Positions 8,477 to 18,716 of a stretch of 64,000 nucleotides of DNA are shown here, piece after piece (position 1 is the first letter of the stretch; every line of letters starts with the position of its first letter). The translations under genes were made by a program, and so were the position numbers. The stretch comes from Gammaproteobacteria bacterium. GTDB lineage: Bacteria > Pseudomonadota > Gammaproteobacteria > Chromatiales > Chromatiaceae. The stretch covers positions 1 to 64,000 of the forward strand of contig SACH01000005.1 in the NCBI GenBank assembly GCA_009928645.1, given 5' to 3'. Under the pieces are notes generated by a model. The model had not been told where the DNA came from and made no database searches. It saw nothing but the letters and a program-made list of their open reading frames with translations.

Positions 8477-9922
8477 TCAGGCGCGCACCCGCAAGAGGTT
8501 GCGCGCAATGGTGTAGCAATGCAGGGCAACGGGCTCGAACAGGATCGCGATGCCCTCGCTGTCCATCTGACCGGTATAGGTCCGGGTCGTCACCAGCGGG
8601 CTTCGCGCCAACGGGTAGCGAGCGGCGAGCTCGCGAATGCCACGCAATGACGACGGCTCATGCGGTGGACGATCCGACCACTTGATCTCGACGGCGAAGC
8701 GCGGTCGCTGGGTGGGCGGATCGAGCGAGACGATATCGACCTCCAGATCCTGCCGACCCACTTTCCACCGCGCATAGTGCAGCGAGTGCGACAGGTTGGT
8801 GTCATGCAGCCATTGGCTCCAGACCGCCGTCTCGGCCAGGTTGCCCATGGCCTCGTCCTCGGCACCCACGAAGCCGAACAGGGCCGCGCGCACCGAGGGG
8901 TTGGTGAGGTAGACCTTGAAGGTGCGGGCACGCTTCAGCCGCAGCGCATTCTCGTCGATGCGGTGGACACGGCGGATGAGGAACGCGGCCTCGAGGTACT
9001 CCAGGTACTCCCCCAGGCGTTGCTTGGGAATGCTGGAGTGCTTGGAGAGCGCCTCCAGACCGACCTCGTCGCCGGTATTGAAGGCGAGCACGTTGAAAAA
9101 ACGATTGAGTTCCTGCGTATCCGCGATGCCATAGAGACTGGGCAAGTCCTTGAGCAGCACCTTGTCGATGATGTCCTGGCGCAGGAAACGCGACGGATTG
9201 GCCCGGACCGCGGGGCTCATCACCGCTTCGGGAAACCCGCCATAGTTGAGGTAGTTCAGGAACTCACGGTTGAGGGCATCGATATCCGTGGCGAGGTAGC
9301 GTGCAGGGGCCTCGTCTTCACGCACGCGGATGAGCGCCGCTTCCTGCCCCGCGAAGTCCAGATACTCCGCGAAGGTGAGCGCTGGCAAGACGAAATCAGT
9401 GAAACGGCCCGCGCCGGATTCGCGGCTCTTCATGCGCAGCGCGGCCGCCGCGGAGCCACTCGCAATGAAGCGAATCTGCGGATAGGTATCCACCAACGAT
9501 TTGAGATGGACCTCCCAGTCCTTGAGATACTGCACCTCGTCGAAGATCACCCAGAGTCGCTCGGCGGCGGCATGGTGATGCAGGTCCATGAACAGCCGCA
9601 CCAGGCTCTCCAGACTGCGCCCGGAATAGAGTGGCGTATCCAGCGACAGGTAGAGCACGCGGACACCCTCGAGGCCATCGTCGAGCAGCGCCTGGATGAA
9701 GTGCTTCAGCATCACCGTCTTGCCCACCCGGCGCGGGCCGATGAGGACAACGGCCCGACGCACGCCAGTCTCCAAGGCCAAGCGGCGGAAGTGGGGGAAA
9801 TAGGCGCGGCGGGGCCAGGCCGCCTCCTCTCGGTCGATTCCCTCCCCCGCGCGCCACCAGGGGTTGTCAGCGCCCAGGCGCCGTTGCACCTCCTGAACGG
9901 GAATCTCGAGCTGTGACGCCAT
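8477..9922 (-). CDS. AAA-family ATPase with DUF4143 C-terminal domain
   Basis: Walker A GPRRVGKT, Walker B LWVIFDEVQYL, sensor FIASGSA; C-terminal DUF4143-like region. Confidence 0.85.
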   Translation of the reverse strand: MASQLEIPVQEVQRRLGADNPWWRAGEGIDREEAAWPRRAYFPHFRRLALETGVRRAVVLIGPRRVGKTVMLKHFIQALLDDGLEGVRVLYLSLDTPLYSGRSLESLVRLFMDLHHHAAAERLWVIFDEVQYLKDWEVHLKSLVDTYPQIRFIASGSAAAALRMKSRESGAGRFTDFVLPALTFAEYLDFAGQEAALIRVREDEAPARYLATDIDALNREFLNYLNYGGFPEAVMSPAVRANPSRFLRQDIIDKVLLKDLPSLYGIADTQELNRFFNVLAFNTGDEVGLEALSKHSSIPKQRLGEYLEYLEAAFLIRRVHRIDENALRLKRARTFKVYLTNPSVRAALFGFVGAEDEAMGNLAETAVWSQWLHDTNLSHSLHYARWKVGRQDLEVDIVSLDPPTQRPRFAVEIKWSDRPPHEPSSLRGIRELAARYPLARSPLVTTRTYTGQMDSEGIAILFEPVALHCYTIARNLLRVRA

Positions 9923-10129
9923 TAGAGAGATCTCACGTGCTTAACCTGTCAGTTTAAGCGCCGATTCTACTTCTAAACATGACGGCAGGGCATAAATCTC
10001 ATAGAAACAGAGCATTGGCCCGTTCTATTTGTGACGCGATCTGTTTGCGACGCGATCTTTTCCGCCCTGGTGACCCCCGGTCCGTTTGGCGCGTTGGTCT
10101 AGCGTTGATACGAAATTCGCGCGCAATGG

Positions 10130-10420
10130 TGTCCCGATTCACCCTGGGTGTTCACGCGCCGGGATGGCACGCGCATCGAATCGATCAAGACCAGCTTCGC
10201 CGCCGCCTGCGTCAAAGCCGGGATCAGCGACTGTCACCCCCACGACCTACGCCGGACCTGCGGCTCCTGGCTCATCCAGGGCGGCACCGACATCGCCCGC
10301 GTGGCCCGCATCCTGCGCCACGCCGACGTCAGGGTAACGGCCAAGGTCTATGCACACCTACGCACCGAAGATCTGGAAGGCGAACTCGAAGCGCTCACGC
10401 AACGTGCTACCGGTACCTAG
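10130..10420 (+). pseudogene. Tyrosine recombinase/phage integrase C-terminal remnant
   Basis: SPWVFTRRDGTRIESIKTSFAAACVKAGISDCHPHDLRRTCGSWLIQGGTDIARVARILRHADVRVTAKVYAHL; HxLRRT and the distal HxxxxxxxxY motif are present, N-terminus missing. Confidence 0.8.
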
Positions 10421-10507
10421 ATATCACGTTGACATATCACGTTGGGATTTTGAGGCCCTGGAGACCCTGCTGGGTCTTATCCAGGTTATTGATTCGGAGG
10501 GGGAATT

Positions 10508-10582
10508 TGGTGGGCGATACTGGGATTGAACCAGTGACCCCTCCCGTGTGAAGGGAGTGCTCTCCCGCTGAGCTAATCGCCC
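10508..10582 (-). tRNA. tRNA-Val (anticodon CAC), CCA encoded
   Basis: Reverse complement GGGCGATTAGCTCAGCGGGAGAGCACTCCCTTCACACGGGAGGGGTCACTGGTTCAATCCCAGTATCGCCCACCA folds as a cloverleaf; loop TTCACAC. Confidence 0.93.
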
Positions 10583-10861
10583 GATCAAGAGGCGCCTATT
10601 TTAGGGAGCGGCCCGGAGGGCGTCAAATCAGCTTGCGGGGCTGATTGCTATGCGCATCCCGCGGATGGAGAGGGAAAATCGCGGTGGCACCCCGTCATGC
10701 AACCCTTGCAAGGGAATTTCTGAAATGCGAAGGGGTGAGCGAGGTGCTGCCGCGATAGGGGTGAGTACTCAACGCACAGACCGATGAATCATTGAAGATT
10801 CTCCCCTCAGCTCGACCGGTAAAGGCCAGGGTCGGACGACTCAGGGGTCGGTTGTGAGGGG

Positions 10862-11104
10862 TCAGGGGTTCAGCCGGTAGTGATGAAAGGCCTCGTCGTC
10901 GCGATAGTGGACGTCGGTCCAACACTTGGGCAGGGGTTCGCCGGAGCAGAACAAGAGATCGGCCTTACGGAATTGCTCAGGGTCCTGGAGTTCTTCGCCG
11001 GCGTGGTAACGGCCGACCAGTGCCTCATGGAGGGGGTTGAACAGGTCGCGCAGCCCCAGCACCTCAACGAGCTTGCCACTGGCTTTGTGTTTCAGAAACA
11101 TCAC
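10862..11104 (-). CDS. Small conserved hypothetical protein
   Basis: 80-aa ORF next to the bolA-like gene, non-repetitive composition. Confidence 0.55.
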   Translation of the reverse strand: MMFLKHKASGKLVEVLGLRDLFNPLHEALVGRYHAGEELQDPEQFRKADLLFCSGEPLPKCWTDVHYRDDEAFHHYRLNP

Positions 11105-11188
11105 AGGCCTCCTCAGGGTTGGTTGTTGGTCGGTTCCTACAGCAAGTATGACTTGCCGTGTCGGGAATGCCAGGTTTTCAGGCCCGGA

Positions 11189-11434
11189 TCACCCGCCTTG
11201 CAGGGCGGCCTGTTCCGGGGTCAGGGTCTTGATGGAGAGGGCGTGTAGTTCGCCACTCTCGATCTGGGGTTTGACCGTGGCCATGACCAGGCGCTGCCGT
11301 TCAATGGGGCTCTTGCCGACGAAGGCGGCGCTGATGACCAGGGCCTCGAAGTGGCTGCCGTCGCCACTGACCTGGACCGCGGCATCGGGCAGGCCGGCAC
11401 GGATGAGTTGGGCTATCGCTTGGGTTTCCATCAT
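11189..11434 (-). CDS. ibaG: BolA/IbaG family protein
   Basis: VQVSGDGSHFEALVISAAFVGKSPIERQRLVMATVKPQIESGELHALSIKTLTPEQ. Confidence 0.88.
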   Translation of the reverse strand: MMETQAIAQLIRAGLPDAAVQVSGDGSHFEALVISAAFVGKSPIERQRLVMATVKPQIESGELHALSIKTLTPEQAALQGG

Positions 11435-11488
11435 GCTTCAGAGTCGGTGAACAAGGGTTGAAGGCCGGTGGCCCGGTCAGGTCAGGGG

Positions 11489-13069
11489 TCACAGCTCGCG
11501 GGTCGCCAGGAAGCGGATGTCGGGCCAGCGCTCCTGGGTCAGGCTAAGATTGACGCGGGTCGGGGCCAGATAGACGAGCTGGTTATTACCGTCCAGGGCG
11601 AGGTTTTCGAAGGCCTTGTCGCGGAAACGCTCCAGCAGCTTGGGGTCGTCGCAGCCGATCCAGCGGGCGGTGTGGATGCCAACCGCCTCGACCACGGCCT
11701 CGACCCCGTATTCGTCCTTGAGCCGGAAGGCGGCGACGTCGAACTGCAAGCTGCCGACGGCGCCCAGGATCAGGTCGTTGTTCTTGAGGGGCCTAAAGAC
11801 CTGGGTGGCGCCCTCCTCCGCCAGTTGCACCACCCCCTTCTGCAAGGCCTTCATCTTCAGCGGATCCTTGAGGACGACGCGGCGGAACAGCTCGGGGGCG
11901 AAGAAGGGGATGCCGATGTACTTAAGGTCCTCGCCCTCGGTGAAGGTGTCGCCGATCTGGATGGTGCCGTGGTTGTGCAGGCCGATGATGTCGCCGGGCC
12001 AGGCCTCCTCCACCAGTTGGCGCTCGTCGGCCTGGAAGGTGATGGCGTTGGCGATCTGCACCGTCTTGCCGAGGCGCACGTGGCGCATCTTCATGCCCTT
12101 GCGGTAACTGCCGGAGCAGACGCGCAGGAAGGCGATGCGGTCGCGATGCCCCGGGTCCATGTTGGCCTGGATCTTGAAGACGAAGCCGGTGAAGGCCTCT
12201 TCCTCCGCGGCGACCTCCCGTTGCAGGGTCGCCCGGGGCCGGGGGGGCGGGGCGTAGGCGACGAAGGCGCGCAGCAGCTCCTCGACGCCGAAGTTGTTGA
12301 TGGCGGAGCCGAAGAAGACCGGGGTCTGGTCGCCGGCGCGGTAGGCGTCCAGGTCCAGGGGGTGGCTGGCGCCGGCCACCAGTTCCATGTCCTCGCGCAG
12401 TTCGTCCGCCTGGTCGCCCAGGAGCTCGTCCAGGCGCGGGTGGTCCAGGCCCTTGATCACCTCGCCGGTGCGGATGCGCCCGCCGTGCTGGGCGCTGAAG
12501 AGGTGGGTCAGGCCGCTGCGCAGGTCGTAGACGCCCTTGAAGCGCTTGCCGATGCCGATGGGCCAGGTGACGGGGGCGCAGCGGATCTTGAGGACCGACT
12601 CGATCTCGTCGAGGATTTCGATGGGATTGCGCCCCTCCCGGTCCAGCTTGTTGACGAAGGTGAGGATGGGGGTGGCGCGCAGGCGGCAGACATCCATCAG
12701 CTTGATGGTGCGCTCCTCCACGCCCTTGGCGACGTCGATGACCATCAGGGCCGAGTCCACCGCGGTCAGGGTGCGGTAGGTGTCCTCGGAGAAGTCCTCG
12801 TGACCGGGGGTGTCGAGCAGGTTGACGATGGCCTCGCCATAGGGGAATTGCATGACCGAGGAGGTCACGGAGATGCCGCGCTGCTTTTCCAGCTCCATCC
12901 AGTCGGAGGTGGCGTGACGCGCCGCCTTGCGCCCCTTGACGGTGCCGGCCATCTGAATGGCCCCGCCAAAGAGGAGCAGCTTTTCCGTAAGGGTGGTCTT
13001 GCCGGCGTCAGGGTGGGAGATGATGGCGAAGGTGCGCCGTTTGGCGAGTTGCTCTAAAAGCTGCGACAT
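11489..13069 (-). CDS. prfC: Peptide chain release factor 3
   Basis: [48 protein letters not shown]...; full-length translational GTPase. Confidence 0.96.
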   Translation of the reverse strand: MSQLLEQLAKRRTFAIISHPDAGKTTLTEKLLLFGGAIQMAGTVKGRKAARHATSDWMELEKQRGISVTSSVMQFPYGEAIVNLLDTPGHEDFSEDTYRTLTAVDSALMVIDVAKGVEERTIKLMDVCRLRATPILTFVNKLDREGRNPIEILDEIESVLKIRCAPVTWPIGIGKRFKGVYDLRSGLTHLFSAQHGGRIRTGEVIKGLDHPRLDELLGDQADELREDMELVAGASHPLDLDAYRAGDQTPVFFGSAINNFGVEELLRAFVAYAPPPRPRATLQREVAAEEEAFTGFVFKIQANMDPGHRDRIAFLRVCSGSYRKGMKMRHVRLGKTVQIANAITFQADERQLVEEAWPGDIIGLHNHGTIQIGDTFTEGEDLKYIGIPFFAPELFRRVVLKDPLKMKALQKGVVQLAEEGATQVFRPLKNNDLILGAVGSLQFDVAAFRLKDEYGVEAVVEAVGIHTARWIGCDDPKLLERFRDKAFENLALDGNNQLVYLAPTRVNLSLTQERWPDIRFLATREL

Positions 13070-13160
13070 GCGGGGTCTGGTGGAGGGGGAAGCCGCCCGG
13101 GGGCAAAGCAGCGGATTATACCCGGACCTGGCAGGCCAGGCCCGGGTCGTCCTCAGGCGA

Positions 13161-14174
13161 TCAGGCGCCGAAGAAGGTGCGTGACAGGATGCCGATGAGG
13201 ATGCCGAAGGAGCGCACCGCCTCCAGGGAGACATTGGTGCCCTTGAAATTGCCGCTGCCATCGATCTGACTGGCCAACTCTTCCTCGACCCCGTCGACCA
13301 TGGCCTTGACGTAGGCCGATTCCTTCATGATGAGCTGACCGGTGACGCCATCGACGTTGGCGAACAGGTCGCTGTCCCCGTCGGCGCTGGCGAAGAGGGC
13401 ATCGTCGGAGCTGAGCGTGGCACTGGGCAGGGTCAGGGTCAGGTCATACTGGGTCTGGCTGGCGACGCCGGGGGTATCGGTCCAGGGCATGTTGCCCTTG
13501 AGGGCATAGTTCTGCTCGCCGCAGCGGGCGCTGAGATTGATGAACCAGGAATTGGTCTGATAGGAGAAGATCATGTCCCCGTTCCAGGTGCAGCCCTTTT
13601 CTGAGGGCAGGCCGGCGGAGGGGATAAAGAATTTGCTGAGCTGGACACTGTCGACACGCTCGTCGATCACCGCGCCTGAGGTCTGCTCTCCGCGCAGCTT
13701 CTTCAGCAGCGCCGCCTGGAGTTCCGCCGCGCCGGGTGAGGGGTTTTCCGGCTTGAGGGTCATGCTGCCACTGAAGGCCTCCGCCGAGGCGGGGACCTTG
13801 CCCATGGCCAGGTAATTGACACTCAGAGTGTTGCCTTCGACCTGACCGTTCTCCTTGACCGTAAAACCGCCGGCATACTGGGTGCGCGGCAGCTTCTGGC
13901 TGGGATTGTTGGGATTGACGATATTGCCTGTACCCGAGACGCTGCACTGCTCGTTGGTGCGCAGCACGAAGGCCTTGGTGCGCCCGGCCTGGCATTCCAG
14001 AGCCAGGTTGGTGACGATCTTGGCATCCGCCACCGTGAACTTGAACGTGTCGTTGCGCGCGGGGTCGCGCAGGGAGGGCATATTGGCGCTGAAGCTAAGA
14101 TCGACCTTGGCCTCCTGGGCCAGGACCGGCAGACTGGCCATACCGCACAGCGCCGCGATGACAAATTTTTTCAT
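13161..14174 (-). CDS. Secreted/periplasmic hypothetical protein
   Basis: Signal peptide [20 protein letters not shown] from ATG at 14174. Confidence 0.7.
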   Translation of the reverse strand: MKKFVIAALCGMASLPVLAQEAKVDLSFSANMPSLRDPARNDTFKFTVADAKIVTNLALECQAGRTKAFVLRTNEQCSVSGTGNIVNPNNPSQKLPRTQYAGGFTVKENGQVEGNTLSVNYLAMGKVPASAEAFSGSMTLKPENPSPGAAELQAALLKKLRGEQTSGAVIDERVDSVQLSKFFIPSAGLPSEKGCTWNGDMIFSYQTNSWFINLSARCGEQNYALKGNMPWTDTPGVASQTQYDLTLTLPSATLSSDDALFASADGDSDLFANVDGVTGQLIMKESAYVKAMVDGVEEELASQIDGSGNFKGTNVSLEAVRSFGILIGILSRTFFGA

Positions 14175-14352
14175 CGAGTTACCTTGAGTGTTTGGTGGGA
14201 TTTTCGGGGTGAGGGACGGGCCGGGCACATGCCGGTTCGTTTGAGTATGGTCGCCACCCCCGGAGGGGTCAAGGTAAGCGGCCCTCAAACCTCGCCAAGA
14301 CACGGGTGTTTTGAGCCTCCTCGACCTCGCCCCAAGGTCAAGGTAAGGGGCC

Positions 14353-15243
14353 TCAGGCCTCGGCCAGACATTGGGCCAGAGATGCCTCCCAAGCCGGGGG
14401 GACGAGGCCAAAGACCTCGCGCAGCCGGCCGTTGTCCAGGACCGAGTAGGCCGGGCGCTTGGCCGGGGAGGGATAGTCCCGGGAGGGGATGGGCAACAGC
14501 CGGCAGTTCAAGCCGCTGGCCTGCTGGATGGCCTTAGCGAAGCCCCACCAGCTCGTCTGGCCGCCGCCGCTGACGTGGTAGAGCCCGCCCTGGGTCTTCA
14601 GGTCGATGTCGCCGCGCAGGACCCGGTACAGGAGTTGGGCGCTGACCTCGGCCAGCAGCCGGGCCCAGGTGGGGGCGCCGATCTGGTCGTCGACGACCTT
14701 GAGCTCGTCGCGCTCCCGCAGCAGGCGCTGCATGGTGAGGAGGAAGTTCTGACCGTAGCGGCCATAGACCCAACTGGTGCGCAGGATCAGGGCCGGGGCG
14801 CCGGAGTCCAGCAGGCGGTTCTCCCCGTCGAGCTTGGTGGCCCCATAGACGTTGAGGGGCCGGGGCTCGTCGTCTTCCCGGTAGGGGCGCTCGGCGGCGC
14901 CGGAGAAGACGAAGTCGGTGGAGTAGTGCAGCACCGGGATCTGGCGGTCGGCCACCAGGCGGCCCAACAGGCCGGGGGCATCGCCATTGATCCGCTGGGC
15001 CAGGTCCGGCTCGCTCTCGGCCTTGTCCACCGCGGTGTAGGCGGCGGCATTGATGACGACATCGGGCTGGGTGGCGCGGATCAGGCGGGTCAGGGACTCG
15101 GCATCGGCCAGATTGACCGCCTGTTCCCAGCGCCCGTCCAGAGTGGCGCGCACGATGCGGCCCAGGGGCGCCAGGGTGCGCTGCAATTCCCAACCGACCT
15201 GGCCGTCGGCACCGATGAGGAGGAGGGTCGGGGGTGTCTTCAT
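14353..15243 (-). CDS. rmlD: dTDP-4-dehydrorhamnose reductase
   Basis: LLIGADGQVGWELQRTL, AAYTAVDKAESEPDLA, YREDDEPRPLNVYGATKLDGE. Confidence 0.95.
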   Translation of the reverse strand: MKTPPTLLLIGADGQVGWELQRTLAPLGRIVRATLDGRWEQAVNLADAESLTRLIRATQPDVVINAAAYTAVDKAESEPDLAQRINGDAPGLLGRLVADRQIPVLHYSTDFVFSGAAERPYREDDEPRPLNVYGATKLDGENRLLDSGAPALILRTSWVYGRYGQNFLLTMQRLLRERDELKVVDDQIGAPTWARLLAEVSAQLLYRVLRGDIDLKTQGGLYHVSGGGQTSWWGFAKAIQQASGLNCRLLPIPSRDYPSPAKRPAYSVLDNGRLREVFGLVPPAWEASLAQCLAEA

Positions 15244-15258
15244 GGGCGGTTCCGATGG

Positions 15259-15834
15259 TTAGCTGGCCGGATCGAAGGATACATAGCTTGGCAGCCGCCC
15301 GACCGGGACCTCGGCCAGGGCGATGGCGGCCTGGTCCTTGGCGGAAAGCACCGGAGCGCCTTGCAGTGGCCAGTCGATGCCAATGGCCGGGTCGTTCCAG
15401 GCGATCGAGATCTCGTGCTCCGGATGGTAGTAGTCGCTGCACTTGTAGCTGAAGAGGGCGTCCTCGCCAGTGACGTAGTAGCCATGGGCGAAGCCCGGCG
15501 GCACCCAGAACTGGCGGTGATTGTCCCCGGACAGCAGCACGCCGGTCCAGCGGCCGAACCAGGGCGAGCCGGGACGGGCGTCCACGGCCACGTCGAAGAC
15601 CTCCCCCCGCAGCACCTGCACCAGCTTGCCCTGGGCATGGGGGTGCTGGATGTGCAGGCCCCGCAGGACGCCGTGGCGGGAATAGGCCTGGTTGTCCTGG
15701 ACCAGCCCGGCGGGGATGCCGGCGGCGGCATAGCGCTCCTGCTGCCAGGACTCCAGAAACCAGCCGCGGGCGTCCCCGAAGACCTGGGGTTCGATGATGA
15801 GGACGTCGGGGATCGCGGTGGGGATGATCTTCAT
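15259..15834 (-). CDS. rmlC: dTDP-4-dehydrorhamnose 3,5-epimerase
   Basis: GVLRGLHIQHPHAQGKLVQVLRGEVFDVAVD, WVPPGFAHGYYVTGEDALFSYKCSDYY. Confidence 0.95.
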   Translation of the reverse strand: MKIIPTAIPDVLIIEPQVFGDARGWFLESWQQERYAAAGIPAGLVQDNQAYSRHGVLRGLHIQHPHAQGKLVQVLRGEVFDVAVDARPGSPWFGRWTGVLLSGDNHRQFWVPPGFAHGYYVTGEDALFSYKCSDYYHPEHEISIAWNDPAIGIDWPLQGAPVLSAKDQAAIALAEVPVGRLPSYVSFDPAS

Positions 15835-15860
15835 CGGTTAGGCATGCTCTGATAGGGTGC

Positions 15861-16745
15861 TCATGGCTCGGCGGAGCGCTCCAGCAGACCCAGGAGGTAT
15901 TCGCCGTAGCCGCTCTTGGCCAGGGGGGCGGCGATGGCGCGCAACTGGTCGGCGTCGATCCAGCGCCGCTGCCAGGCGACCTCCTCGGGACAGCAGATCT
16001 TCAGCCCCTGGCGGGACTCGATGGTCTCGATGAAGTTGCTGGCCTCCATCAGGGACTGGTGGGTGCCGGTGTCGAGCCAGGCGGTGCCGCGGCCCAGGCG
16101 CTCCAGGTAGAGCTCCTCCTGGGCCAGGTAGCGATTGTTGAGGTCGGTGATCTCCAGTTCCCCCCGGGGCGAGGGCTTGAGGCCGGCCGCCAGGTCGCAC
16201 ACCTGGCCGTCATAGAAGTAGAGCCCGGTGACGGCGTAGTTGGACTTGGGCCGGACCGGCTTCTCCTCGAGGCTGAGGACCCGGCCCATGCCGTCCAGCT
16301 CGGCCACGCCATAGCGCTCCGGGTCCCTGACCCAGTAGCCGAACACCGAGGCGCCCCGCTCGCGCAGGTTGGCGGCGCGCATCTGCTGCACCAGGCCGTG
16401 GCCGTAGAAGATGTTGTCGCCGAGGATGAGGCAGCTCGGGTCCCCGGCGATGAAGTCGGCGCCGATGAGGAAGGCCTGGGCCAGGCCGCCGGGCTCGGGC
16501 TGGACGGCGTACTGGATGGCGATGCCCCACTGGCTGCCATCGCCCAATAGATCCCGGAAGGCGCTGGCGTCCCGGGGGGTGGTGATGACCAGGATCTCTC
16601 TAATCCCCGCCAGCATCAGGGTGGCGAGAGGGTAGTAGATCATGGGCTTGTCGTACACCGGCAGCAGTTGCTTGCTGGTGGTATGGGTCAGGGGATAGAG
16701 CCGGGTGCCGGAGCCGCCGGCGAGGATGAGGCCTTTGCGATTCAT
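15861..16745 (-). CDS. rmlA: Glucose-1-phosphate thymidylyltransferase
   Basis: [40 protein letters not shown]. Confidence 0.96.
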   Translation of the reverse strand: MNRKGLILAGGSGTRLYPLTHTTSKQLLPVYDKPMIYYPLATLMLAGIREILVITTPRDASAFRDLLGDGSQWGIAIQYAVQPEPGGLAQAFLIGADFIAGDPSCLILGDNIFYGHGLVQQMRAANLRERGASVFGYWVRDPERYGVAELDGMGRVLSLEEKPVRPKSNYAVTGLYFYDGQVCDLAAGLKPSPRGELEITDLNNRYLAQEELYLERLGRGTAWLDTGTHQSLMEASNFIETIESRQGLKICCPEEVAWQRRWIDADQLRAIAAPLAKSGYGEYLLGLLERSAEP

Positions 16746-16821
16746 TGGGATTCCTTGCAATTCCTTGAGCGGCGGCCTTCAGAGCTGTGCTGAGGGCCGC
16801 GAAGCAGATGAGGCCAGGGCC

Positions 16822-17877
16822 CTAACCTGCCCCCAGGCGCTGGCCGCGATAGCTGCCGTCCATCACCCGCCGGCACCAGTCCTGGTTGTCCAGGTACCAC
16901 TGGAGGGTGCGGCGCAGGCCGGTCTCGAAGCGTTCCCGCGGGGCCCAGCCCAGCTCGGTCTTGAGCTTGGTGGCGTCGATGGCGTAGCGCAGGTCGTGGC
17001 CAGGGCGGTCGGTGACGAAGGTCTTGAGCTGGGCGTGGGGCCGGTGCGGGGCGTTCGGGACCAGTTCGTCGAGGAGGGCGCAGAGGGTGTCGACCACCTC
17101 CAGGTTGGTGCGCTCGCTGTCGCCGCCGACGTTGTAGACCTCGCCCGGCCGGCCGGCCTCCAGGACCCGCCAGATGGCGCGGCAATGGTCCTCGACGTAG
17201 AGCCAGTCACGGACGTTGGCGCCGGTGCCATAGATGGGCAGGGTCTCTCCCGCCAGGGCCTTGAGGGTCACCAGGGGTATCAGCTTCTCCGGGAACTGGT
17301 AGGGGCCGTAGTTGTTGGAGCAGTTGGTGGTCAGGACCGGCAGGCCATAGGTGTGGTGCCAGGCCCGCACCAGGTGGTCCGAGGCCGCCTTGGAGGCCGA
17401 ATAGGGCGAGTTGGGGGCATAGGGGGTGGTCTCGGTGAAGCGGCCCTCGGCTCCCAGGGAGCCGTAGACCTCATCGGTGGAGACGTGCAGGAAACGGAAG
17501 GCCGCCTGCCCCGCCCGGCCCAGGCCGGCCCAGTAGCGACGGGCGCAGTCGAGCAGATTGAAGGTGCCGACGACGTTGGTCTGGACGAAATCGGCGGGGC
17601 CGTCGATGGAGCGGTCGACGTGGGACTCGGCGGCGAAGTTGACCACCACGTCCACGGCGTAGTCGGCGAGCAGACGCTCCACCAGGGCCTGGTCGCCGAT
17701 GTCGCCCTGGACGAAGACATGGCGGGTGTTACCCGCCAGCGGCGCCAGGGTGTCCAGATTGCCGGCGTAGGTCAGCTTGTCCAGGTTCACCACCTGGACG
17801 CCCGTCTCCCGCAGCAGGAAGTGGATGAAGTTGCCACCGATGAAGCCGGCGCCACCCGTTACCAGAAGGGTTTTCAT
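16822..17877 (-). CDS. rmlB: dTDP-glucose 4,6-dehydratase
   Basis: [50 protein letters not shown]. Confidence 0.96.
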   Translation of the reverse strand: MKTLLVTGGAGFIGGNFIHFLLRETGVQVVNLDKLTYAGNLDTLAPLAGNTRHVFVQGDIGDQALVERLLADYAVDVVVNFAAESHVDRSIDGPADFVQTNVVGTFNLLDCARRYWAGLGRAGQAAFRFLHVSTDEVYGSLGAEGRFTETTPYAPNSPYSASKAASDHLVRAWHHTYGLPVLTTNCSNNYGPYQFPEKLIPLVTLKALAGETLPIYGTGANVRDWLYVEDHCRAIWRVLEAGRPGEVYNVGGDSERTNLEVVDTLCALLDELVPNAPHRPHAQLKTFVTDRPGHDLRYAIDATKLKTELGWAPRERFETGLRRTLQWYLDNQDWCRRVMDGSYRGQRLGAG

Positions 17878-17953
17878 GAGGTCCTTGTCCTCAGGCAGCG
17901 ACCCGCCCCGGGAGTCAGGCCCAGGGTGGCCGATGCAGTTGGTGGAGAGGGTT

Positions 17954-18487
17954 TCAGAAGGGGATATCGTCGTCGAAGTCTACCGGTCCGGGGCCACCGG
18001 TCGCCGGTCCGCCACCGCCGGCGGGCTTGCCGAAATCGTCGTCGGGCCAGCCTCCGCCCCCGCCACCCTGCGGTCGCGATTGGCCACCGCCCTGGTTGTC
18101 GTAAGGCGCCGAGGTCGGTCCGCCCCCGCCCCCGCCCGGGCGGCCGTCGAGCATCATCATGCTGCCTTTCATGTCGACAACGATGTCCGTGGAGTAGCGG
18201 TCCTGGCCGTCGGGGCCCTGCCACTTGTTGGTGCGCAACTGGCCTTCGATGTAGACCTTGGAGCCCTTGCGGAGGTATTGCTGGGCGATCTCGCCGAGCT
18301 TGCCGAAGAGGGTGACCCGGTGCCACTCGGTGCGCTCTTGGGGCTCGCCGGTGTTCTTGTCCTTCCAGCTCTCGCTGGTGGCGATGCGGATCTTGGTGAT
18401 CGCCATGTTGCTGGGCGTGTAGCGGGTTTCCGGATCGGCGCCCAAGTTGCCGATCAGCATGACTTTGTTAAGGCTTCCCCTGGACAT
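17954..18487 (-). CDS. ssb: Single-stranded DNA-binding protein
   Basis: [30 protein letters not shown]; acidic C-terminal tip VDFDDDIPF. Confidence 0.96.
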   Translation of the reverse strand: MSRGSLNKVMLIGNLGADPETRYTPSNMAITKIRIATSESWKDKNTGEPQERTEWHRVTLFGKLGEIAQQYLRKGSKVYIEGQLRTNKWQGPDGQDRYSTDIVVDMKGSMMMLDGRPGGGGGGPTSAPYDNQGGGQSRPQGGGGGGWPDDDFGKPAGGGGPATGGPGPVDFDDDIPF

Positions 18488-18588
18488 GAGTTTCTCCGGC
18501 CCTGATGAGGTGATGTGCGCCCCGGATGGGGGGGGCAATTAGGTGGCGAAGAGCAATGGTTCGGTTATTTGGCATATGTTGGCGTTCC

Positions 18589-18688
18589 GGGTCGGGTGAC
18601 TTCTGGCGGGGGACGCCGTAAATACATCCCTGTAGGCTTGACAACCGCATCCATGCGGTTGACACCCCCGCCAGAAGCCCCCCGACCC
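18589..18688. repeat. Long multi-branched inverted repeat (outer stem gggtcggg-N3-cttctggcggggg / cccccgccagaag-N3-cccgaccc, plus inner hairpins)
   Basis: Read directly; inner hairpin aaccgcat-cc-atgcggtt at 18643-18660 and tacatccctgta at 18622-18633. Confidence 0.85.
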
Positions 18689-18716
18689 TCCCTGGTTGCC
18701 TGAGCTGGGCTTGGCG

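Noticed and set aside
8235-8519. 94-aa minus-strand ORF after the 111-aa gene
   Set aside because: Overlaps the ends of both neighbouring genes and lacks any recognisable domain
11468-13057. 529-aa plus-strand ORF
   Set aside because: Antisense to prfC; repetitive G/D/L/V-rich translation typical of high-GC shadow ORFs
16705-18315. 536-aa plus-strand ORF
   Set aside because: Antisense to rmlB/ssb; shadow ORF
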